DNA of 6,135 bases from DATKYV01 sp035528275. Its GTDB lineage: Bacteria; Acidobacteriota; Terriglobia; UBA7540. The stretch is from the NCBI GenBank assembly GCA_035528275.1, contig DATKYV010000289.1:1-6135 (forward strand), written 5' to 3'. Every line of letters begins with the position of its first letter. Within the stretch, counting starts at the first letter, position 1. The notes under the pieces were generated by a model. It did no database searches, was not told the origin of the DNA, and saw only the letters and a list, made by a program, of their open reading frames with translations. The position numbers were made by a program, and so were the translations under genes. Shown piece after piece: positions 1 to 5,163 of this stretch.

Positions 1-100
1 AGAGAGATGACAGCCGGAGGTCAGGCCGTAATGTCTTGAAAAGAAGGGCGTTGCTTGAGGATAGCGAGTCGAGAAAGGCCTTCCATGCCGGCTAATTGAG

Positions 101-109
101 TGGTAAACT
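101..109 (+). promoter_or_regulatory. Possible extended -10 promoter element for the regulator gene
   Basis: The sequence TGGTAAACT fits an extended -10 (TGn followed by a hexamer matching TATAAT at 4 of 6 positions). No convincing -35 lies 17 bases upstream. Transcription would start near 115, just ahead of the ribosome binding site at 121. An alternative is TTGAAA at 36-41 with a poor -10 around 60-65. The remainder of bases 1-95 shows no gene or other feature that I can support. Confidence 0.22.
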
Positions 110-120
110 CCTGCCAAAGT

Positions 121-126
121 GGAGGG
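121..126 (+). promoter_or_regulatory. Shine-Dalgarno site that fixes the regulator start at ATG 135
   Basis: GGAGGG lies 8 bases upstream of ATG 135, an ideal spacing. The longest open frame starts at TTG 96, but that start has no comparable site, and its 13 extra residues do not resemble the usual family N-terminus, which begins a few residues before the LIRFGVFEVDL stretch. Confidence 0.75.
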
Positions 127-134
127 CCCGCAGC

Positions 135-2060
135 ATGGCCGATCCCACCTCGCCTCCACGCCTGATTCGCTTCGGGGTCTTCGAGGTTGACCTTCGCACC
201 GGCGAGATGCGCAAGCATGGGCTGAAGATCAAGCTCCAGGAACAGCCGTTTCAAGTTTTGGTGATGTTGCTCGAACGACCGGGCGAGGTGGTGACGCGCG
301 AAGAGTTGCATGAGAAGGTTTGGGGTTTGGACACCTTTGTGGACCTCGAGCACGGCTTGGCGACGGCGGTGAAGAAGATTCGCGAGGCGTTGGGGGACTC
401 GGCTGACAATCCGCGTTTCGTCGAGACGCTGGCGCGGCGCGGGTATCGGTTCATTTATCCGGTCGAGGTAGGGGAGCACCCTCGTGGTGCTCCCGCATTG
501 TCTGAAACTCCTCGGGAGGGCCGTAAAGGCCCTCCCCTACCAGGGCGGTTGGCCATCCCGATTGGCGTATTCAGTCTGCTTGCCATCGTGGCGGTGCTCC
601 TCGCCCTCAACGTCGCCGGCTTGCGCGACCGGCTGTTGACGGCCGTAGGGGCACGGCGCGCCGTGCCCCTACAAGAGATCAAATCCATCGCCGTCCTGCC
701 GCTGGAGAATCTCTCCGGCGACCCCGAGCAGGAATACTTCGCCGACGGCATGACCGATGAGCTGATCACCAGTTTGGGGAAGATCAGCGCGCTGCGCGTC
801 ATCTCGCGGCAATCCGTGATGCGCTACAAGGGCTCGAAGAAACCCCTGCCGGAAATCGCCCGCGAGTTGAACGTGGACGCCGTCGTGGAAGGCACCGTGC
901 GGCGCTCCGGCGACCGGGTGCGCATCACGGCCAATTTGCTCCACGCCCCGAGTGACCGCCACCTGTGGGCTGAGACCTACGAACGCAACTTAGGCGACGC
1001 CCTGACGCTGGAGAGCGAAGTCGCGCGCGCCATTGTCCATGAGATTCGCGTCAAGCTCACGCCACACGAGCAGACTGAGCTCGCTCGGGCCCGCCCCGTC
1101 AACCCGGAAGCTTATCAAGCCTATCTCAAGGGACGCTATCTAGGGTTCGAAACACCCGAGAGGGCGACGGTGAGGAAGGCCCTGCCATACTTTCAACAGG
1201 CCATCGAAAAAGACCCAGGCTTTGCGCTGGCATATTGTGGCCTTGCACAGTCCTACATTGACTTGGCCGACGAAATTGAAATGGCCCCCAAGGAAGCGTT
1301 CGCGAAAGCACGTGTGGCAGCCCTGAAATCTCTGGAGATTGATCCGAGGCTCGCCGAAGTCCACGCAACACTAGGCGAGATCAATTTTCGGTTTGATTGG
1401 AACTGGGGAGGCGCGGAAAAGGAGTTCAAGCGGGCAATCGAACTAAACCCGAGTTCTGCCACTGCTCATTTTCGTTATGGTAGTTTCTTGACGCTTATGG
1501 GGCGGTGGGAAGAGAGTTTCGCAGAGAGGCGACGAGCGGATGAACTTGACCCGCGGGCACCTGGTGTAAGCGCGAGGATGTGGAACCACTACTGGTTTTC
1601 GCGCCAGTATGACAAGGCAATAGAACTAGGCCGCCAGCGCGTCGAGATGGAGCCCACCAATCCCTTCTCGCACGCGGAGCTAGGCTGGCCCTACATTCAG
1701 AAAGCAATGTACGCGGAAGCCGTGTCAGAGTTTGAAAAGGCAGTTACCCTTGACCCAGGGCAGCTGCGGTTGAGAGCGGATCTCGGTCACATTTACGCGG
1801 AAGCGGGGAGAATAGCTCAGGCCAGGACGATTCTACGCGAATTCGAAGAACGAGGTAAGAGAGGCTACGCGGACGCGTTTCATGTGGCGCTGATCCACAT
1901 CGGCCTTCGCGAGAAGGGAAAAGCCCTGCAATGGCTGGAACGAGCTTATGAAGACCACAGCCCGTGGATGACCCTCCTCAAAGTAGACCCATGGCTTGAT
2001 CCCCTGCGCTCCGACCCGCGCTACCAGGACCTCCTGCGGCGCATGAATTTTCCGCCGTAG
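135..2060 (+). CDS. Transmembrane winged-helix (OmpR/PhoB-type) transcriptional regulator with periplasmic TPR domain
   Basis: This is a 641-residue one-component regulator of the ToxR/CadC-like layout. Residues about 10-108 form a PhoB-type winged helix: FGVFEVDLRTGE, then LQEQPFQVLVMLLERPGEVV, and the wing RRGYRFIYPV. There is no receiver domain. Residues about 139-163 are a single membrane helix. Residues about 182-308 (IAVLPLENLSGDPEQEYFADG onward, with VEGTVRRSGDRVRI) match the FlgO-like/adenylate-cyclase-associated domain common in these proteins. Residues about 349-575 carry TPR-like helical pairs ending in motifs such as IELNPSS and VTLDPGQ. The DNA-binding part should be cytoplasmic and the rest periplasmic. 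The signal sensed and the target genes cannot be read from the sequence. Oddities: two palindromic repeats are translated in frame (residues 112-136 and 171-179), a repeat supplies the TAG stop, and the TPR half has lower GC with more CTA codons. Such proteins are abundant in Acidobacteriota. The family is secure, the function is not. Confidence 0.93.
   Translation: MADPTSPPRLIRFGVFEVDLRTGEMRKHGLKIKLQEQPFQVLVMLLERPGEVVTREELHEKVWGLDTFVDLEHGLATAVKKIREALGDSADNPRFVETLARRGYRFIYPVEVGEHPRGAPALSETPREGRKGPPLPGRLAIPIGVFSLLAIVAVLLALNVAGLRDRLLTAVGARRAVPLQEIKSIAVLPLENLSGDPEQEYFADGMTDELITSLGKISALRVISRQSVMRYKGSKKPLPEIARELNVDAVVEGTVRRSGDRVRITANLLHAPSDRHLWAETYERNLGDALTLESEVARAIVHEIRVKLTPHEQTELARARPVNPEAYQAYLKGRYLGFETPERATVRKALPYFQQAIEKDPGFALAYCGLAQSYIDLADEIEMAPKEAFAKARVAALKSLEIDPRLAEVHATLGEINFRFDWNWGGAEKEFKRAIELNPSSATAHFRYGSFLTLMGRWEESFAERRRADELDPRAPGVSARMWNHYWFSRQYDKAIELGRQRVEMEPTNPFSHAELGWPYIQKAMYAEAVSEFEKAVTLDPGQLRLRADLGHIYAEAGRIAQARTILREFEERGKRGYADAFHVALIHIGLREKGKALQWLERAYEDHSPWMTLLKVDPWLDPLRSDPRYQDLLRRMNFPP
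468..540. repeat. Compound palindromic repeat (two hairpins) inside the regulator gene
   Basis: This 73-bp element has perfect 9-bp inverted ends, GTAGGGGAG at 468-476 and CTCCCCTAC at 532-540. It contains two hairpins, each with a perfect 9-bp stem and a 5-base loop: GGGAGCACC (472-480) with GGTGCTCCC (486-494), and GGGAGGGCC (514-522) with GGCCCTCCC (528-536). It is translated in frame as residues 112-136, in the linker between the winged helix and the membrane helix. The right half recurs downstream of the gene. The layout resembles REP/BIME-type intergenic repeats, though this one sits within a gene. Confidence 0.85.
645..672. repeat. Perfect 28-bp palindrome inside the regulator gene
   Basis: GTAGGGGCACGGCG is followed directly by its exact reverse complement, ending in CTAC. 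The GTAGGGG...CCCCTAC ends match those of the element at 468-540, so I take it as a member of the same repeat family. It is translated in frame (VGARRAVPL, residues 171-179) just after the membrane helix and before the periplasmic domain. A regulatory operator is possible but less likely, given its position inside a gene and its relatives nearby. Confidence 0.85.
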
Positions 2061-2134
2061 AGGCGGCTTTAGGCCGCCACACCGCTTGGCGGGATAAACC
2101 CGCCGCTACACCGCATGAATTTCCCGTCGTAGAG
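2041..2134 (+). repeat. 22-bp direct repeat (20/22 identical) duplicating the regulator's last codons
   Basis: Bases 2041-2062 (beginning GCATGAATTTTCCG, holding the end of the gene, MNFPP-stop) recur at 2113-2134 with two differences (T to C and C to T). The second copy would also read MNFPS-stop. The two copies bracket most of the palindromic element at 2057-2109 and share the GTAGAG that begins each palindromic unit. This could be a tandem duplication or the scar of repeat insertion. Confidence 0.75.
2057..2109. repeat. Compound palindromic repeat providing the regulator stop codon
   Basis: This 53-bp unit begins GTAGAGGCGG and ends CCGCCGCTAC, inverted ends with one mismatch. It holds two short hairpins: GGCGGC (2062-2067) with GCCGCC (2073-2078), and GGCGGG (2088-2093) with CCCGCC (2099-2104), each with a 5-base loop. 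The TAG inside the leading GTAG is the stop codon of the upstream gene. There is no T-run after the stems, so it is not a classical intrinsic terminator. Confidence 0.8.
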
Positions 2135-2181
2135 AAGCTCCGGCGGAGCGTCTCCGAGACGGCCCACCGGGCCGTCTCTAC
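2129..2181. repeat. Compound palindromic repeat, second downstream unit
   Basis: This unit has the same length (53 bp) and plan as the unit at 2057-2109. The inverted ends GTAGAGA and TCTCTAC are perfect. The inner hairpins are GCTCCG-G-CGGAGC (2137-2149) and a perfect 10-bp stem, GAGACGGCCC (2156-2165) with GGGCCGTCTC (2169-2178). It lies between the regulator gene and uppS. Confidence 0.8.
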
Positions 2182-2186
2182 CCGGG

Positions 2187-2215
2187 CGGGAGGGCCGTAA
2201 AGGCCCTCCCCTACC
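2187..2215. repeat. Palindromic repeat, 29-bp exact copy of bases 513-541
   Basis: The hairpin has a 9-bp stem, GGGAGGGCC (2188-2196) with GGCCCTCCC (2202-2210), and the loop GTAAA, and it ends in CCTAC. It is base-for-base identical over 29 positions to the right half of the element inside the regulator gene. No left half is present, so it is a single-hairpin member of the family. Confidence 0.85.
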
Positions 2216-2246
2216 CATCGCGCCCCTGATTTCCGGCTGGCTACTT

Positions 2247-2282
2247 TTTCCCGCAAAGTATTGCGTCTTGCGGTGGGGGAAA
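2247..2282. other. Imperfect inverted repeat upstream of uppS
   Basis: CCGCAA (2251-2256) pairs with TTGCGG (2268-2273) across an 11-base loop. A further TTTC/GAAA pairing (2247-2250 with 2279-2282) is possible only with an unpaired bulge on the right arm. It overlaps the proposed -35 of uppS, so it could be an operator or chance. It lacks a T-run on either strand and is not a convincing terminator. Confidence 0.3.
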
Positions 2283-2296
2283 CGCTGTGCTAATTT
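2268..2296 (+). promoter_or_regulatory. Possible sigma-70-type promoter for the uppS gene block
   Basis: TTGCGG (2268-2273) and TAATTT (2291-2296) are separated by 17 bases. The -10 is preceded by TGC, giving an extended -10. The -10 matches the consensus at only 3 of 6 positions (the first two and the last). The predicted start near 2303 would leave a leader of about 38 bases before the GTG. The position, after the repeat cluster and ahead of a gene block, supports it. Confidence 0.35.
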
Positions 2297-2340
2297 CTGG
2301 ATTCTGAGAAGAATGCGAATCTCTAGTCCCGCAGGCCCAT

Positions 2341-3090
2341 GTGAAGAGCGAGCTTTCGGAAACCCAACTCCTGGCGGAAATTGATCTGGACCGGTTGCCG
2401 CGGCACATCGCGGTGATCATGGACGGCAACGGACGCTGGGCCAGGAAGCGGCGCCTGCCGCGCATCGCCGGGCATCGGGCGGGCATCCGGGCGGTTCGGC
2501 AGGCGGTGGAGGCGTGCGCGCGCCTGGGCGTGCCGTGCCTGACCCTCTACGCCTTTTCGATGGAGAACTGGAAGCGCCCTCACAGTGAAACCAAGCTTCT
2601 CATGGCCCTGCTTCGCGAGTATCTCAGGAAGGAAATCAACGAGCTCAACAAGCAGAACATCCGCCTCGGGGCGATTGGGCGAATTGAAGAGCTGCCTCGC
2701 CCCGTCCTACGAGACCTGGAAGTCGCTGAGCAGAAGACCGGAAAGAACACCGGGATGCGCCTCACCCTGGCTCTCAATTACGGCGCCCGCGCGGAACTCG
2801 TGGACGCGATCCGCGCCATCGCTGACAAGATGAAGGACAATGGAACGCTGGCCATCGACGAAAAAAGCGTCAGCGAGCATCTTTACACGCGCGAGCTTCC
2901 CGATCCCGATCTCCTCATCCGCACCAGCGGGGAATTGCGGCTGAGCAATTTTCTCTTGTGGCAGGTGGCTTATTCGGAAATCTGGGTCACCGAAACGCTC
3001 TGGCCGGACTTCACCCAAAGGGACCTGTTCCAGGCGATTATTGACTATCAAAAACGGGAGCGCCGCTATGGCGGGCTCGGATTAGGCTAA
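2341..3090 (+). CDS. uppS: Undecaprenyl diphosphate synthase (cis-prenyltransferase)
   Basis: This enzyme adds isopentenyl units to farnesyl diphosphate to make C55 undecaprenyl diphosphate, the lipid carrier for peptidoglycan and O-antigen precursors. It acts in the cytoplasm at the membrane. At 249 residues it is the usual length. Visible motifs are HIAVIMDGNGRWAR (22-35, catalytic Asp28), GHRAG (44-48), TLYAFSMENWKRP (68-80), LALNYGARAE (143-152), and RTSGELRLSNFLLWQ (194-208) followed by YSE (211-213). The start is GTG 2341, the only usual start codon between an in-frame TGA at 2305 and Met27, and Met27 lies inside the catalytic motif. The Shine-Dalgarno is weak (AGG at 2333-2335). The gene heads the uppS-cdsA-dxr-rseP block, a conserved order in many bacteria, where pyrH and frr often precede it. 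Here the repeat-rich gap and the regulator gene precede it instead. Confidence 0.97.
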   Translation: MKSELSETQLLAEIDLDRLPRHIAVIMDGNGRWARKRRLPRIAGHRAGIRAVRQAVEACARLGVPCLTLYAFSMENWKRPHSETKLLMALLREYLRKEINELNKQNIRLGAIGRIEELPRPVLRDLEVAEQKTGKNTGMRLTLALNYGARAELVDAIRAIADKMKDNGTLAIDEKSVSEHLYTRELPDPDLLIRTSGELRLSNFLLWQVAYSEIWVTETLWPDFTQRDLFQAIIDYQKRERRYGGLGLG

Positions 3091-3102
3091 CGCCTCGCAA
3101 AC

Positions 3103-3128
3103 GCTTCGCCTGGAGACCGGCCCGAAGC
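3103..3128 (+). other. Small hairpin in the uppS-cdsA gap
   Basis: GCTTCG (3103-3108) pairs with CGAAGC (3123-3128), with a further CC/GG possible inside. It occupies the middle of the 66-base gap and is not followed by a T-run. It could affect mRNA stability or be incidental. Confidence 0.3.
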
Positions 3129-3156
3129 CTGCTCCTGCCCGTAGCCCGCATTCTCC

Positions 3157-3972
3157 ATGATCATTCGCATTATCACCGCGCTGGTTCTGTTCCCGCCGGT
3201 CATTTATCTGATCGGCTGGGCTCCTGAATGGCTCTTTCTGCTCGCCCTCGTAGCCACGGTCGAACTCGGTCTCTACGAATACTTCGAGATCAGCCGGCAG
3301 GCGGGGCTACAAGGAATCCCCACACTCGGTTACGCGGCGGGAGCGTTGGTTTGCCTGGCCCAGGCTGCCGAATTGCGCAGGCCGGGGGCGCTGGTGATTG
3401 TTATTCTGGTTCTCCTTCTCGGGGCGGCCTTGGCACTTCTTTGGGCTTCGGACCTCAAGCAATACCTGGGGGCCCTGGCCACAACCCTCTTCGGTGTCCT
3501 TTACGTGGCGTTGGCGCTGTCCTGTGTGGTCCCTCTGCGTTTTTCCGATCCTGCCACCGGGCGGGGGCCGATTTTCCTGTTGTTCCTGGTCATCTGGGCG
3601 GGCGATATCGTGGCTTATCTTGTGGGGCGCTCGGTGGGCCGGCGGCTTCTCTGGCCACGCATTTCGCCGAAGAAAACCGTCGAAGGAGCGATCGGCGGGT
3701 TCGCCGGCAGCCTCTTGGTGGCCTGGGCCTATGCTCATTACTTTTGGCAGACATCTGATTCGAAAACGGTTATCCTCTTGGCATGCCTCGTCGCCGTCGC
3801 CGGACAGATTGGCGACTTTGTGGAATCGGCGATGAAGCGCGGCGCCAATTTGAAAGATTCGGGAACGATTCTCCCCGGGCACGGGGGTCTGCTGGACCGA
3901 ATCGACAGCCTGCTTTTCGGAGCCCCGGCGCTCTGGCTGGCGCTCGCCATCAAGGACCTTTGGCCGTTATGA
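3157..3972 (+). CDS. cdsA: Phosphatidate cytidylyltransferase (CDP-diacylglycerol synthase)
   Basis: This integral membrane enzyme joins CTP and phosphatidic acid to give CDP-diacylglycerol, the precursor of phosphatidylethanolamine, phosphatidylglycerol and cardiolipin. The 271-residue protein is dominated by hydrophobic helices (for example 8-35, 77-97, 109-127, 138-157, 178-197). The C-terminal family signature is complete: SAMKRGANLKDSG (224-236), then LPGHGGLLDRID (239-250) with the conserved Lys-Asp and Asp-Arg-x-Asp residues. WAGDIVAYLVG (147-157) and ISPKKTVEGAIGG (169-181) are also typical. ATG 3157 is fixed by an in-frame TAG at 3142-3144. No Shine-Dalgarno is evident in the CCCGCATTCTCC before it. 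Its stop overlaps the dxr start by 4 bp. Confidence 0.97.
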   Translation: MIIRIITALVLFPPVIYLIGWAPEWLFLLALVATVELGLYEYFEISRQAGLQGIPTLGYAAGALVCLAQAAELRRPGALVIVILVLLLGAALALLWASDLKQYLGALATTLFGVLYVALALSCVVPLRFSDPATGRGPIFLLFLVIWAGDIVAYLVGRSVGRRLLWPRISPKKTVEGAIGGFAGSLLVAWAYAHYFWQTSDSKTVILLACLVAVAGQIGDFVESAMKRGANLKDSGTILPGHGGLLDRIDSLLFGAPALWLALAIKDLWPL

Positions 3973-5156
3973 GAGGCTTGTGCATTCTCGGCTCGACGGG
4001 GTCGGTAGGGCAGAACACCCTGCGCGTGGTGCGAAGCCTGCCCGGCCGGTTTCGCGTCGTCGCCCTTTGTGCCGGGAAGAACCTGGATTTGCTGGCCGAC
4101 CAGGTGCAGGAGTTTGGCCCGCTGGTGGTTTCTGTCGCGACCGAAGGGTGCGTTGAGCCTTTTGGGCAGCAGCTTCGCGCCCGAAATTACTCTCGCCCGG
4201 TCAAGATTGTTGCGGGGACGGATGGCCAGGTCGAGGCGTCAACTCATCCGGAAGTGGATTTTGTCGTATCCGCTTCTTACGGCGTCACGGGTCTTGTGGC
4301 TACCTATGAGGCCGTTCGGGCCGGCAAGCACGTTGGACTGGCGAACAAGGAAACGCTCGTCGTGGCGGGCGAAGTGGTGACGCAGGCCGCGCGCGACAAG
4401 TCCGTGGAAATCCTTCCCATTGACAGCGAGCACAGCGCCCTTCACCAGTGCCTTCGATCCGGTGTTTCCAAGGAGGTGAGGCGCTTGATCCTGACCGGCT
4501 CCGGCGGCCCGTTCCTCCAAACGCCGCGCCAGGAATTCGAGAAGTTGACGCCCCAACAGGCTTTGAAGCATCCCGTCTGGAAGATGGGTGAGCGGATCAC
4601 CGTTGATTCCGCAACGTTGATGAACAAGGGCCTGGAAGTTATTGAAGCGCATTGGCTTTTCGGCTTGCCGTCGGAGCGGATTGATGTCTTGATTCACCCC
4701 CAGTCCATCGTCCATTCTATGATAGAATTTGTTGACGGGTCGGTAGTGGCTCAGATGTCCGTGGCCGACATGCGTCTCCCCATTCAATATGCCCTCACTT
4801 ATCCGGAGCGAGTGGCGCTAAATGGGAATCCATTGGGACTGGACTTGGCGGCGGCAGGGCGCTTGAATTTCGAAAAGCCTGATACTGTCCGGTTCCCCTG
4901 CCTGGACCTGGCCCGGCACGCGCTCGAGCGGGGTGGATCGTCTCCTTGCGCCTTGAACGCCGGGGACGAAATTGCGGTGGAGGCGTTTTTGGCTGGACGG
5001 CTGAAGTTTTCAGATATCCCCCGGGTGATTGAACGAGTCATGGAGCAAACATCGGAAGTGCATTTCAGCTCCCTCGGAGACGTCCTCGAGTGCGATCGGG
5101 AAGCGCGACAACGCGCCGCCGAAGTCGTGGCAGAGATGAGTGCGGCGGGAGAATGA
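3969..5156 (+). CDS. dxr: 1-deoxy-D-xylulose 5-phosphate reductoisomerase
   Basis: Also called IspC, this cytoplasmic enzyme converts DXP to 2-C-methyl-D-erythritol 4-phosphate with NADPH and a divalent metal. It is the committed step of the MEP isoprenoid pathway and the target of fosmidomycin. At 395 residues it has the usual length. Visible motifs are the NADPH-binding GSTGSVGQNTL (8-18), LANKETLVVAGE (124-135), PIDSEHSALHQCL (150-162, metal ligands Asp152 and Glu154), LTGSGGPF (175-182), HPVWKMG (201-207), ATLMNKGLEVIEAHW (215-229, with Asn219, Lys220 and metal-binding Glu223) and IHPQSIVHSMIEF (242-254). The start is ATG 3969 in an ATGA overlap with cdsA, implying translational coupling. 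AAGGA at 3952-3956 is a distant possible binding site. The frame stays open upstream to 3783 within cdsA, but the Rossmann-fold N-terminus begins right at ATG 3969. Confidence 0.97.
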   Translation: MRGLCILGSTGSVGQNTLRVVRSLPGRFRVVALCAGKNLDLLADQVQEFGPLVVSVATEGCVEPFGQQLRARNYSRPVKIVAGTDGQVEASTHPEVDFVVSASYGVTGLVATYEAVRAGKHVGLANKETLVVAGEVVTQAARDKSVEILPIDSEHSALHQCLRSGVSKEVRRLILTGSGGPFLQTPRQEFEKLTPQQALKHPVWKMGERITVDSATLMNKGLEVIEAHWLFGLPSERIDVLIHPQSIVHSMIEFVDGSVVAQMSVADMRLPIQYALTYPERVALNGNPLGLDLAAAGRLNFEKPDTVRFPCLDLARHALERGGSSPCALNAGDEIAVEAFLAGRLKFSDIPRVIERVMEQTSEVHFSSLGDVLECDREARQRAAEVVAEMSAAGE

Positions 5157-5163
5157 TTTGATC

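Noticed and set aside
96..134. TTG 96 as the start of the regulator
   Set aside because: ATG 135 has a GGAGGG site 8 bases upstream and gives the usual family N-terminus; the extra 13 residues have no support.
21..479. Minus-strand open frame of 152 codons opposite the regulator
   Set aside because: It lies opposite the conserved winged-helix coding region, shows no recognisable domain, and is explained by the high GC of the sense frame.
2057..2215. Repeat cluster as an intrinsic terminator or a CRISPR array
   Set aside because: The stems are strong, but no T-run follows any of them. The units are palindromes with differing stems, not identical direct repeats with regular spacers.
3228..3882. 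Several long open frames on both strands within cdsA
   Set aside because: They overlap a complete cdsA with its full signature; their translations are rich in Arg, Gly and Pro with no domain pattern, as expected of shadow frames.
3783..3968. Extension of dxr upstream to an ATG inside cdsA
   Set aside because: The 62 extra residues are Arg-rich shadow sequence of cdsA, and the NADPH-binding fold begins at ATG 3969, which forms a standard ATGA overlap.
4239..4787. Minus-strand open frame of 182 codons opposite dxr
   Set aside because: It is antisense to the most conserved dxr motifs and has no domain or binding site of its own.
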